Source: Stutzerimonas stutzeri (GTDB lineage Bacteria; Pseudomonadota; Gammaproteobacteria; Pseudomonadales; Pseudomonadaceae). Taken from it: a stretch of 64,000 bases of DNA. The stretch lies in the NCBI GenBank assembly GCA_002387205.1, contig DGLA01000009.1:62001-126000 (forward strand). The letters are read 5' to 3'. The first letter of the stretch is position 1; each line of letters starts with the position of its first letter. The notes below the pieces were generated by a model. The model saw only the letters and a list, made by a program, of their open reading frames with translations. It was not told the origin of the DNA and did no database searches. The position numbers and the translations under genes were made by a program. Below, one piece after another: positions 51,540 through 59,619 of this stretch.

Positions 51540-52213
51540 GGGACACCAAAAACTACGGCAGCAAGACACTCAAGGGCCGCAACCTCGCATGGCTGGTGGC
51601 GACGCTCATCCTGGACTTCCTCGTCCTTCTGGTCCTTGCCTTCCACACCGCGATCGAGGATCTGACGCCGACTCGACTAGCGGCCGTTCGCGCCAGCCTG
51701 ACCGCACTGTTGCCGATCCCGGTGTTGATCTTCTCGTCGCTGATCTCGGCCGACCACAAGGCCATCCTCGTATTCTGGCGCTGCAAGCATCCGTTGCCGG
51801 GTTCGCGTGCCTTTTCCGTGCACGCGCCGGCGGATCACCGCATCGACCTGACGAAGCTGAAAAAGAACGTCGGCGAGTTCCCTGTGGGTGAACGCGACCA
51901 GAACGCGAAGTGGTATGGCCTCTACAAGCAGGTCGATTCAGACCCCTCGGTCGTGGACAGCCACAAGAACTATCTGCTGTTCCGCGACATTGCCGCTATG
52001 TCGCTGCTGCTCGTGCCCATAGTACCCGCGGTGATGTATTTCAGCGGGTTGGATACGCCTCGCATTCTGATCTCGACCGCTTGGTTCCTGGGTCAGTATC
52101 TGGTCGCGGCATTCGCTGCGCGCACGACAGGCATCCGCTTCGTGCAGAACGTGCTGGCCGTGCATGCCAGCCGAAAAGTCACGAACTCGCGGAAGAAGGA
52201 GGCTGATGGATAG
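51536..52213 (+). CDS. Four-TM membrane protein, last gene of the operon
   Basis: This 225-aa protein has four predicted membrane helices: about 17-37 (LAWLVATLILDFLVLLVLAF), 50-70 (LTALLPIPVLIFSSLIS), 146-167 (IAAMSLLLVPIVPAVMYFSGL) and 171-192 (ILISTAWFLGQYLVAAFAA). A basic cytoplasmic loop of about 75 residues lies between helices 2 and 3, and the tail is basic. The ATG at 51536 overlaps the preceding stop and follows GGAG. A membrane-disrupting effector or an anchor for the conjugation complex is plausible; it does not match the S-4TM effectors I remember. Confidence 0.8.
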   Translation: MRDTKNYGSKTLKGRNLAWLVATLILDFLVLLVLAFHTAIEDLTPTRLAAVRASLTALLPIPVLIFSSLISADHKAILVFWRCKHPLPGSRAFSVHAPADHRIDLTKLKKNVGEFPVGERDQNAKWYGLYKQVDSDPSVVDSHKNYLLFRDIAAMSLLLVPIVPAVMYFSGLDTPRILISTAWFLGQYLVAAFAARTTGIRFVQNVLAVHASRKVTNSRKKEADG

Positions 52214-52268
52214 GTTCTGGCGCAGACTCGTACACAAGGTCCTCCAGATGGCAGCGTATTGATCTTGA

Positions 52269-52296
52269 CGGGAGCTTCCAGCTTCCCCGTTTTTTT
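52269..52296 (+). terminator. Rho-independent terminator of the ubiquitin-like operon
   Basis: CGGG-A-GCT (52269-52276) pairs with AGC-TTC-CCCG (52280-52289), followed by seven T. It ends the four-gene cassette. Confidence 0.8.
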
Positions 52297-52336
52297 GCAG
52301 CCTGAGCAGCCCATAACGCTCGCTGCTGTTGTCGCA

Positions 52337-52366
52337 TCAAACCGGAGAGTGCCGATTCCGGTTTGA
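52337..52366. repeat. Perfect 9-bp inverted repeat, right flank of the cassette
   Basis: TCAAACCGG 52337-52345 and CCGGTTTGA 52358-52366 are separated by 12 nt. It lies between the cassette terminator and the TIGR03757 gene, and could be an operator for transfer block 3 or an insertion-junction remnant. Confidence 0.5.
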
Positions 52367-52430
52367 CAGTCGCTTCCATCCCCCCCCTGGAGTCGACTAC
52401 CCACCCTGATCGTTTTCACGGTGGCTCGAC

Positions 52431-52868
52431 ATGCCAGCTCCCATATCCAACCCATCTGTAGCGCAGTGGCGCCTGCTTGCGGCCGGACTCTTGGCTGTGC
52501 TGCTCGGCCCCTCCGCCTGGGCCGCCGATGTGCTCGTCGTCACCGACAGCCGTCATCCGGTGCAGGCCCCGGCCGGCGTGCGGATCATGGAGCTGGACCA
52601 GGCCACGCGCATCAAGGTCGAACTCGCCGCGCACCTGCCGGCCGACCCGCAACAGGCCGCAGCCCTGGTGCGGCAGCGGTTGCATGACGGCGGCGAGGCC
52701 CTTCAACGCCGCATCGGCCACGCCTACCAAGGTGTCGCGGATGCCTGGGGACTGGGCATCGCCAAGATTCCCGCCGTGGTGGTCGATCGACGCTATGTGG
52801 TCTACGGCGAGCCCGACGTGTCCCGCGCCGTCGCGCGCATCAACGCCTACCGGAGCACGCAGCCATGA
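52431..52868 (+). CDS. TIGR03757 family ICE protein
   Basis: This 145-aa exported protein has a signal peptide ending SAWAAD. The core DVLVVTDSRHPVQAPAGVRIMELDQA and the end KIPAVVVDRRYVVYGEPDVSRAVARI match TIGR03757, with a thioredoxin-like outline similar to TrbC/TraW partners. It opens transfer block 3. Its stop overlaps the next start by ATGA. Confidence 0.9.
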   Translation: MPAPISNPSVAQWRLLAAGLLAVLLGPSAWAADVLVVTDSRHPVQAPAGVRIMELDQATRIKVELAAHLPADPQQAAALVRQRLHDGGEALQRRIGHAYQGVADAWGLGIAKIPAVVVDRRYVVYGEPDVSRAVARINAYRSTQP

Positions 52869-53809
52869 GCCTCCTGCTGGCACGCCGGCGCCTGCGCGCC
52901 ACCGTCGCCTCGCTGCTGCTGGGCACGGCCACATCGACGTTCGCCCTGGACACCGTCACCATCGTCTCGTCGGCGCTGTCCCCCGACTGCCTCGAATACC
53001 GCGTGGTCGGAATCTGCTACTGGCTGTACTGCACGCCCTTCGGCTGCTCGGTTCGCACCTCCGTCAAGGTGCGCCACTACGTCCCCGATGCGGTGGTGTC
53101 GAGCTACTCGAACACCGGAGAAAACCCGTGGCAGGAAGTCAGGGCGATGAGCATGCCCAACCCGACCGCCAAGGCTGGCGGTGACGGCACGACCAATCAC
53201 GACAACGAGAACAACCTCGCCAAGTTCAAGAACGCCGATGTCATCGGCCATCCGGCCGGGATGGTGTTCAGCCAGTTCGCCAGCGCCTCCGGCTACACCT
53301 GCGAAGGCGCTGGCACGGCCTTCATGCCGTATCTGCTGAGCACGCTCGACACGATCGCCTGGCGCTACAACATCCCGGAAGCGTTCTACCCCGAAGCGCT
53401 CATCCCCGGCCGGCGCGAAATCGGTACGCGCACCGGCCTGAACCTCTGGGGCAACGTGTATCCCCGCGGTGGCTTCCTGCACCAGACCGACGATCACAAG
53501 AGCGGCGCCGTGGTCGCGCAGCGCGCGGGCGACATCGTGACGCGCCGCAACCAGATTCACGTGTACCAGCCTCTGCTGGCCAACGCCCGCGACGGCTACT
53601 GGCCGGCCGGCGCGCTGATGGAGACCGACGCCTCGACGGGTAAGTGGCAGGAGCTGACGCCCACGCTCTCGAACAGTTGCGTGGTTTTCCCGCACAGCCG
53701 CACCCGCGTGCAGGCCCAGCAGGGCGACTACGCCTGGGCCTTGTGGCGGCCGTACTCCTGCTGCCGGCGCCGTGGCCAGGTCTTCCTCGGCAGCGTCGAT
53801 TTCATGTGA
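52865..53809 (+). CDS. TIGR03756 family ICE protein (TraU-like)
   Basis: This 314-aa periplasmic protein has a signal peptide ending STFALD. It is cysteine-rich (DCLEYRVVGICYWLYCTPFGC near 40-60; CCRR at the end), as in TraU, and would need disulphide formation, perhaps by the ICE DsbA-like protein. It matches TIGR03756. It sits in the usual order between TIGR03757 and TIGR03755. Confidence 0.92.
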   Translation: MSLLLARRRLRATVASLLLGTATSTFALDTVTIVSSALSPDCLEYRVVGICYWLYCTPFGCSVRTSVKVRHYVPDAVVSSYSNTGENPWQEVRAMSMPNPTAKAGGDGTTNHDNENNLAKFKNADVIGHPAGMVFSQFASASGYTCEGAGTAFMPYLLSTLDTIAWRYNIPEAFYPEALIPGRREIGTRTGLNLWGNVYPRGGFLHQTDDHKSGAVVAQRAGDIVTRRNQIHVYQPLLANARDGYWPAGALMETDASTGKWQELTPTLSNSCVVFPHSRTRVQAQQGDYAWALWRPYSCCRRRGQVFLGSVDFM

Positions 53810-53819
53810 GGAACCCACG

Positions 53820-55226
53820 ATGACCGCCTCCCTCCCTCACTTCCTGCGCCGCGCGAAGTCGCCCCTGCGGGCCACGCTGCTCGTGGCGGCCATCACGCTG
53901 GTCGTCGGCGTCGCCTGGGCGCAGACCCGCATCGACCCCAATGGCGTGAACGTCAGCGGCAGCGTGATCGGCGACGACGTGCTCTACAGCATCGGCGGCG
54001 GCCGGGCCGTGTCGATGGGTGGTGCCGGCAACATGCAGAGCATCGGCGTCGGCGTCGGCTGGAACAGCAACCTGATCTGCGGCGACATGAGCATCACCAC
54101 GACGCTGCAGAACCAGCTCAACGGCATCACCAACGGCTTCCAGACGATCATGAGCAACGTGATCCAGAACGCCACCAGCGCCGTGGCCTCGCTGCCGGCG
54201 CTGATCATCCAGCGCGCCGACCCGGGCCTGTACAACCTGCTGACCAACGGCATCCTCCAAGCGCGCCTGGATTTCGACCGCTCGAAGATGACCTGCCGGG
54301 CCATCGCCAATCGCATGGCGGACATGGCCGGCGGCCAGGCCGGCTGGGACCAGCTCGCCGAAGGGATGGCGCTGCGGGATGCGGTCAGCAGCACCGATGC
54401 CGTCTCCGCCATCGAGCAGGCCGAGTCCAACAAAGGGAACAACGGCGTGCCATGGGTCGGCGGCGGCAACGCGGGCGGCTCCGGTCAGAGTTCGATCAAG
54501 GTGGTCGGCGATGTGACGCGCGCGGGCTACAACCTGCTCAACGGGCGCAGCGCCACCGATACCTCGTCGATCGCGCGCAGCGCCTGCGGCAACCGCCTGA
54601 CCTGCCAAACCTGGTCGTCGCCCCAGGCGGCCGCGGACTGGGCGACCCGCGTGTTGGGCGAACGCGAGCAGCGCACCTGCGAAAACTGCACGAAGACCCA
54701 GACCACGCCTGGCGTCGGGCTGACGCCAATGATCCAGGAAGAGTACGAGACCAAGCTGCAGGCGCTGCAGGAACTGGTGACGGGCGCCCGGTCGACGACG
54801 CTGGCCAATCTCGACGCGGCCGGCAGCAGCTCGCTGCCGATCACCCGCGGCGTGATCGAGGCCCTGCGTGACGAACCCGACCAGGACGTGCTGGGCCGGC
54901 GCCTCGCGTCCGAGGCTGCGCTGTCCAGCGTGCTGGAGAAGGCCCTGCTGCTGCAACGCACGTTGCTGACCGGCAAGAAGGAGCCGAACGTCGCTGCCAA
55001 CGAGCTGGCCGTGCAGGCGGTCGACCAGGAGAACAGCGCGCTGGAGCAGGAGATCAACAACCTCAAGACCGAACTGGAGCTGCGCCGCACGCTGGCCGGC
55101 AACTCGGCGATGGCGATCATCCAGCGCCACAGCACCCGCGCTGCCGGTTCGCGCGGCGTCTTCGAGGGCGACACCACACGCGACCGTCTGCGGGAAGTCC
55201 AGAAGCCGCGGAGCGGTACGCCATGA
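53820..55226 (+). CDS. TIGR03755 family ICE protein
   Basis: This 468-aa exported protein has a signal peptide of about 39 residues ending VAWAQT. A glycine-rich segment (GSVIGDDVLYSIGGGRAVSMGG), a CGDM motif, and a long alpha-helical C-terminal half with a coiled coil (about 365-435) resemble TraH-like assembly proteins. It matches TIGR03755 by order and content. Its stop overlaps the next start by ATGA. Confidence 0.9.
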   Translation: MTASLPHFLRRAKSPLRATLLVAAITLVVGVAWAQTRIDPNGVNVSGSVIGDDVLYSIGGGRAVSMGGAGNMQSIGVGVGWNSNLICGDMSITTTLQNQLNGITNGFQTIMSNVIQNATSAVASLPALIIQRADPGLYNLLTNGILQARLDFDRSKMTCRAIANRMADMAGGQAGWDQLAEGMALRDAVSSTDAVSAIEQAESNKGNNGVPWVGGGNAGGSGQSSIKVVGDVTRAGYNLLNGRSATDTSSIARSACGNRLTCQTWSSPQAAADWATRVLGEREQRTCENCTKTQTTPGVGLTPMIQEEYETKLQALQELVTGARSTTLANLDAAGSSSLPITRGVIEALRDEPDQDVLGRRLASEAALSSVLEKALLLQRTLLTGKKEPNVAANELAVQAVDQENSALEQEINNLKTELELRRTLAGNSAMAIIQRHSTRAAGSRGVFEGDTTRDRLREVQKPRSGTP

Positions 55227-55576
55227 GCCGGCTGGCCTGGCTGCGGCTGCCATGGCTGTTCAACCGCCGCGTCGGCGTGGCGCTGCTGTGGACCTTGCTG
55301 GTGGCCGCCGCCGCGGTGGCGGTGAACATCGCCGGCATCCACGTGGTCGGCGGCGTCGAGGGCTGGCAGCACTGGTTGCAGGCGCACGCCGGCCACTTCT
55401 TCGTGTGGCGGCTGTGCCTCTACGGAGCGACGGCTTACGGCTGGTGGTGGATGCGTCGGCGCCTGTTGCGGCGGGAGCCGTCCCGCGAGACGCATCAGCG
55501 CCTGCTGCGCACGGAGATCGCGGCCGTGATCGCCGTGGTCGCGCTGGAAGCCAGCCAGTTGCTGCGGCACGGCTGA
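55223..55576 (+). CDS. Small ICE membrane protein, 117 aa
   Basis: This 117-aa basic inner-membrane protein has two or three hydrophobic helices (about 17-40, 61-76 and 96-112) and an arginine-rich cytoplasmic loop (MRRRLLRREPSRETHQRLLR). It lies between TIGR03755 and the TraG-like gene, coupled by ATGA upstream and 15 nt from the gene downstream. A conserved ICE position makes it likely part of the mating pair apparatus; function unknown. Confidence 0.78.
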   Translation: MSRLAWLRLPWLFNRRVGVALLWTLLVAAAAVAVNIAGIHVVGGVEGWQHWLQAHAGHFFVWRLCLYGATAYGWWWMRRRLLRREPSRETHQRLLRTEIAAVIAVVALEASQLLRHG

Positions 55577-55591
55577 GACCGGGAGGCAGGC

Positions 55592-57124
55592 ATGACGCTC
55601 TACACCACGGACTACCTGGAGTATTACCTGACCCTGGTGGCTTGGGTGGTCAACAACGGCATCTGGAGCATTCTCGTGGCCAGCGGCGTGTTCGCGCTGC
55701 CGTTCGTGGCCATCGTGATCCAGGAGTGGCTCAAGGCCCGCAGCGAAGGTGCGGACGAAGGCAACAAGGGCGTGCTGTCGTCGATGCGCATCGAGAACCG
55801 GGTGTGGGTGGCGATCGTGGTCATCATGTTCGCCGGCATCCCGTTCATCCCGGTGGATCTCGCCACGATCAGGTTCGACACCACGCGCTCCGCGCAATGC
55901 CAGGTCAGTGTCCCGCTGCCCAACGACACGGGCTGGTCCAACGTCTACACGGCGCTCAACGACCAGAGCGCGCTGGTGCCGGTGTGGTGGTTCTTCATGC
56001 ACGCGCTGTCGAAAGCCGTGACGGGCTCCGCGGTGGCGGCGATTCCCTGCGGCACGGACCTGCGTCAGATTCGCATGGATGTGGATGCCACGCGCATCGA
56101 CGATCCGGTGCTGGCACAGGAGGTCGCCGACTTCACGCACGACTGCTACGGGCCGTCGCGCGCCAAGCTGTTCATGAACCGGCCGACGCTCTCCGACGAG
56201 CAGATGAACGACGTCACCTGGATCGGATCGAGTTACTTCCTCGACACGCCCGGCTTCTATGACACCTATCGCGCCAAGACCCCACGCACGGCCTGGCCCT
56301 ACGACGCGACCCGCGATGCGGGGCTGGCACAGGTGGGCAGCGGCGGCGGCTATCCATCCTGCCGGCAGTGGTGGGCCGATGGCGGCCAGGGACTGCGCAG
56401 CCGGCTGCTGGCACAGGTCGACCCGGACCTGCTGACCCGCATCGGGCGCTGGGTGGGATTCCTGTCGCAGAGCGAGGTCAATGACTCGGTGATCCGCGCC
56501 GTGGTCTCACCGAGGCAGCAGAAGATGAACCAGGGCGCCGTCTACACCGACTACGGCGGCCAGATCGACAAGACGCTGCCGAACGTCGTCACGCGCGGCG
56601 CGAGCGACCTGGGGCTGACCGTCGGCTCGCTGGGCTTTTTTCCGGCAATGGACGTGGTGCGCCAGGCGCTGCCGATGGTGCTGACCATGCTCAAGATGGC
56701 GCTCGTCATCTGCATCCCACTGGTGCTGCTGATCGGCACCTACGACCTGAAGACGGTGGTGACGGTGAGCTGCGTCCAGTTCGCGCTGTTCTTCGTGGAC
56801 TTCTGGTTCCGGCTCGCGCGCTGGATCGACAGCACGATCCTGGATGCGCTCTACGGCTGGGGGTTTGGCGCGGACAGGCCGCACGCCAACTTCGACCCAT
56901 TGATCGGCCTGAACAATGCGTTCGGTGACATGCTGCTGAACTTCGTCATGGCAACGATGTTCATCGTGTTGCCGACGTTCTGGGTCATGGCACTCGGATG
57001 GGCAGGCGTTCGCGCCGGAAACTTCCTGGGCGGTCTTATCACTGGCACGTCCGATGCGAAGTCGGCTGGGGGTAGTGGCTCTCGCCTTGCGATGACGGCT
57101 GTATCGAAAGGTGCTGCGAAGTAA
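55592..57124 (+). CDS. traG: TraG-like mating-pair stabilisation protein (N-terminal domain type)
   Basis: This 510-aa inner-membrane protein begins MTLYTTDYLEYYLTL..., typical of TraG N-terminal domain ICE proteins. Membrane helices lie at about 14-50, 70-88, 350-400 and 440-480, with a large periplasmic domain between. It has a role in mating-pair stabilisation and pilus assembly. It lacks the C-terminal entry-exclusion region of F-type TraG, as is usual for this class. Confidence 0.92.
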   Translation: MTLYTTDYLEYYLTLVAWVVNNGIWSILVASGVFALPFVAIVIQEWLKARSEGADEGNKGVLSSMRIENRVWVAIVVIMFAGIPFIPVDLATIRFDTTRSAQCQVSVPLPNDTGWSNVYTALNDQSALVPVWWFFMHALSKAVTGSAVAAIPCGTDLRQIRMDVDATRIDDPVLAQEVADFTHDCYGPSRAKLFMNRPTLSDEQMNDVTWIGSSYFLDTPGFYDTYRAKTPRTAWPYDATRDAGLAQVGSGGGYPSCRQWWADGGQGLRSRLLAQVDPDLLTRIGRWVGFLSQSEVNDSVIRAVVSPRQQKMNQGAVYTDYGGQIDKTLPNVVTRGASDLGLTVGSLGFFPAMDVVRQALPMVLTMLKMALVICIPLVLLIGTYDLKTVVTVSCVQFALFFVDFWFRLARWIDSTILDALYGWGFGADRPHANFDPLIGLNNAFGDMLLNFVMATMFIVLPTFWVMALGWAGVRAGNFLGGLITGTSDAKSAGGSGSRLAMTAVSKGAAK

Positions 57125-57152
57125 GGAGCACTCTCTCGCGTTGATGCGGCAG

Positions 57153-57521
57153 CTACGGCTCGTCGGGATCGCCCATGTCGATCCGCCAGTCATCTTTGTC
57201 GTACAGGCCGACGCCCGAGTGTCCGTCTCTAAGTTCCGGCTGCTTCTCGTCGTCCTCGTCGGCGTTCCGCGCGAGCCATGCGGCGACCACCGCAAAGGCC
57301 AGCAGCAGGACGAGCCAGGATACGGTGTATAGCAGCATGCCAAGTACGGCCAGCTTGACGATCCAGAGCACCGCCGTCGCCGCGCCCGCGGGTACCCCGC
57401 GCGTCACCAGCCAGCCGGCGACACGCTGCTCGCGGCGGAGGTATCCACGCCAGGCACGGCCAGCCCCCCGGCCCAGCCGGTGGCTCCAGCGCCCGTTGTG
57501 CGTGTTGGTGCTCATGCTCAT
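57153..57521 (-). CDS. DUF3742 family ICE protein
   Basis: This 122-aa protein begins MSMSTNTHNGRWSHRLGRGAGRAWRGYL, the DUF3742 hallmark. Two membrane helices follow (about 45-62 and 64-82) before an acidic end (DDEKQPELRDG...GDPDEP). It is convergent with the traG-like gene and marks the usual end of the transfer region in this ICE family. Its role is unknown. The ATG at 57521 was preferred over the GC-rich upstream extension. Confidence 0.88.
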   Translation of the reverse strand: MSMSTNTHNGRWSHRLGRGAGRAWRGYLRREQRVAGWLVTRGVPAGAATAVLWIVKLAVLGMLLYTVSWLVLLLAFAVVAAWLARNADEDDEKQPELRDGHSGVGLYDKDDWRIDMGDPDEP

Positions 57522-57641
57522 ATGCCTCGGCTTCAGTGGTGCCTCACCTCGCGGAGCGGCCGGTCGTGGCCTGCCCTCCAGCATAGACCGCGATCAGGAG
57601 GGCGGGTTGCGGCCGGCAGAGCCGGATTGGCTCGGGCCGCA

Positions 57642-57731
57642 GGTCGATTAGATTCTGCGCGATAAATCAAACCTTATGCTACTTTCCCTGCACGTTCTTG
57701 CAATGGCTCTAGGGGTCGATTGGATTCTGTG
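57642..57731. promoter_or_regulatory. 18-bp direct repeats in the AbiE control region
   Basis: The sequence GGTCGATTAGATTCTGCG (57642-57659) recurs at 57714-57731 with 16 of 18 bases identical, in the same orientation and 72 bp apart, directly upstream of abiEi. AbiEi antitoxins repress their own operon by binding repeats in the promoter, so these are candidate operators. The stretch is AT-rich compared with its surroundings. Confidence 0.5.
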
Positions 57732-57744
57732 TTATTTTTATAGC

Positions 57745-58503
57745 ATGGATGGAAATTCTCGGCACCAGGTAATCAAGCGACTGCAGGCGGGACTCCCCCG
57801 TGGGGCGCCGTTCGACCTTGCCACCCTGAGCCAGTTCGGGGTGTCGCCCCAGCTCGCCGCCCACTATGCCGACGGCGGATGGCTCGTGCGTTTGGCCCAT
57901 GGCGTCTATGCCTTCCCGAACGATGAATTCGGGGTCTACGGTGCGCTGAAGTTCCTGCAACAGCGCGTGCCCGGCCTGCACGTCGGCGGCAAGAGCGCCC
58001 TGGCCCTGCAGGGTGTGCGGCACAACCTGGGCAGCCGGGAGGCGCTGGTGCTGTGGGGCGACGGTCGCTTCGCGTTGCCGGCCTGGTTCACTTCGCGCTT
58101 TCCGGCCCGCTATGTCCACGCCCGCCTGTTCGACTGGCCGGACACGGCGCTGGCCGCCAAGACCCTGACCACGCCGCCGGGCCTGCCCGAGGATCTGCGG
58201 GTGGCAGCCCCCGAGCGTGCCGTGCTGGAGATGCTGTACGAAGCCGGCGTCAAGCAGAGCCTCGAAGAGGCCCGCAACCTCTTTGATGGACTGCGTTCCC
58301 CCCGCAAGGACTTGCTCGGGCAACTGCTGTCCTGCTGCGCCAGCGTGAAGGCCGTGCGCCTGTTCCTGACCTGGGCGCGCGAGACCAGCCTCGTGGATGT
58401 CGATGCCCTGCTGGAGCAGCACCCGGTTCGCACCGGCAGCAACACGCGCTGGATGAGCCGGCTCGATGACGGCACCTTGCTGAGCCTGAAACCTCATGGA
58501 TAA
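57745..58503 (+). CDS. abiEi: AbiEi antitoxin of a type IV toxin-antitoxin system
   Basis: This 252-aa protein has an N-terminal winged-helix domain (QFGVSPQLAAHYADGGWLVRLAHGVYAFPNDE) and the AbiEi core (GLHVGGKSALALQGVRHNLG; PERAVLEMLYEAGVKQSLEEA). AbiEi represses the operon and neutralises AbiEii without direct contact. The ATG at 57745 gives the usual start; the frame extends further up but through the direct-repeat region. It overlaps abiEii by 8 nt. Confidence 0.92.
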   Translation: MDGNSRHQVIKRLQAGLPRGAPFDLATLSQFGVSPQLAAHYADGGWLVRLAHGVYAFPNDEFGVYGALKFLQQRVPGLHVGGKSALALQGVRHNLGSREALVLWGDGRFALPAWFTSRFPARYVHARLFDWPDTALAAKTLTTPPGLPEDLRVAAPERAVLEMLYEAGVKQSLEEARNLFDGLRSPRKDLLGQLLSCCASVKAVRLFLTWARETSLVDVDALLEQHPVRTGSNTRWMSRLDDGTLLSLKPHG

Positions 58504-59416
58504 GACCTACGCGGACACCGTTCGCCTGCTGCTGGCCGTCGCGCCCGACGTGTTCGCCAACGACATCTTCGCCATGAAGGGCGGCACGGCCATCAACCTC
58601 TTCGTGCGGGACATGCCGCGCCTGTCGGTGGACATCGACGTGGTGTACCTCCCATGGCAGACGCCGCGCGACGAAGCGCTGCAAGCCATCAACCAGGAGC
58701 TGGCCGCCATCGCCGCGCGCGTTGCACCACTGGGCGTGCAGACACGCCTGGTTCGCGCCAAGGACCTGGGCGACACCAAGCTGATCGTCGAGAACGACGC
58801 CAGCCAGGTGAAGATCGAGGTCAACGTCGTGTTCCGAGGCAGCGTGCTGCCCGTCGAGCGGCGGCCGCTGAGCGCCAAGACCAGCGATCTGTTCGGCGTC
58901 GAGTTCGAGCTGCCGGTTCTGGCACCGGACGAGCTGTACGCCAGCAAGCTGGTGGCCGCGCTGGATCGGCAGCACCCCCGCGACCTGTTCGACGTGTGGC
59001 AGCTCTACGAATCGGGCGACATCAGCGACGGCATGGTCGAGTGCTTCGTGATCTATTTGGCGGGCCACAACCGGCCGCCTCACGAAGTGCTGTTCGGCAA
59101 CGACAAGGACATCGCCGGCGAGTACGAGCGGGCCTTTGTCGGCATGACCGAAGTGGACTGCTCCCTGGAGACACTGCTCGACGCTCGCGCCAGGATGCGG
59201 CGCGAGCTGCCACAGCGACTGAACACCGCGCACAGGCGGTTTCTGAGCGGGCTGGCGCGCGCAGAACCGGACTGGTCGCTGGTGCAGTGCCAGCACGCCG
59301 CGCAACTGCCGGCACTGCGCTGGAAGCTCGCCAATCTCGAAACCTTCCGCAAGCGCCGTCCCGACGACTTCGCAGCGCAATCCGCCGCCCTCGACACCGG
59401 CTTGGGCCAGAGCTGA
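58496..59416 (+). CDS. abiEii: AbiEii nucleotidyltransferase toxin
   Basis: This 306-aa DUF1814-type nucleotidyltransferase has the GGTAINL motif at 29-35, the catalytic DxD in SVDIDVVYL (D46 and D48), and further DELYASKLVAALDRQHPRDLFDVW (about 143-166). The lysine and aspartate in that run are typical of AbiEii. The toxin blocks growth on phage infection and stabilises mobile elements. It is translationally coupled to abiEi. The length is normal. Confidence 0.93.
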   Translation: MDKTYADTVRLLLAVAPDVFANDIFAMKGGTAINLFVRDMPRLSVDIDVVYLPWQTPRDEALQAINQELAAIAARVAPLGVQTRLVRAKDLGDTKLIVENDASQVKIEVNVVFRGSVLPVERRPLSAKTSDLFGVEFELPVLAPDELYASKLVAALDRQHPRDLFDVWQLYESGDISDGMVECFVIYLAGHNRPPHEVLFGNDKDIAGEYERAFVGMTEVDCSLETLLDARARMRRELPQRLNTAHRRFLSGLARAEPDWSLVQCQHAAQLPALRWKLANLETFRKRRPDDFAAQSAALDTGLGQS

Positions 59417-59619
59417 CGAACATCCCGCAGCGCCCCACTTGCCGGGATTGCCCCATGCCGCATTCATCGTGGCATCCACGAAGCAGCGGCCCTATACCCA
59501 AAGGCTTCCGACAAAGGCCAAAGGGCTGGGAAGGGGCAAAGGAAGGGCGCCAAGGGGAAAGGCCCTATCCTGAAAAGGCCAAAAGGCGCCCCTGAGCAGC
59601 CCGTCATCCGGGGTTCGCC
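59417..59619. other. A/G-rich repeat region upstream of the relaxase gene (oriT candidate)
   Basis: A 203-nt gene-free stretch contains AAAGGC-type units at 59500, 59513, 59558, 59574 and 59582 and GGCCCTAT twice (about 59488 and 59561), in a strongly purine-biased strand. Intergenic repeats beside a relaxase gene are a common place for oriT or for relaxosome-protein binding. There is no direct proof. Confidence 0.4.
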
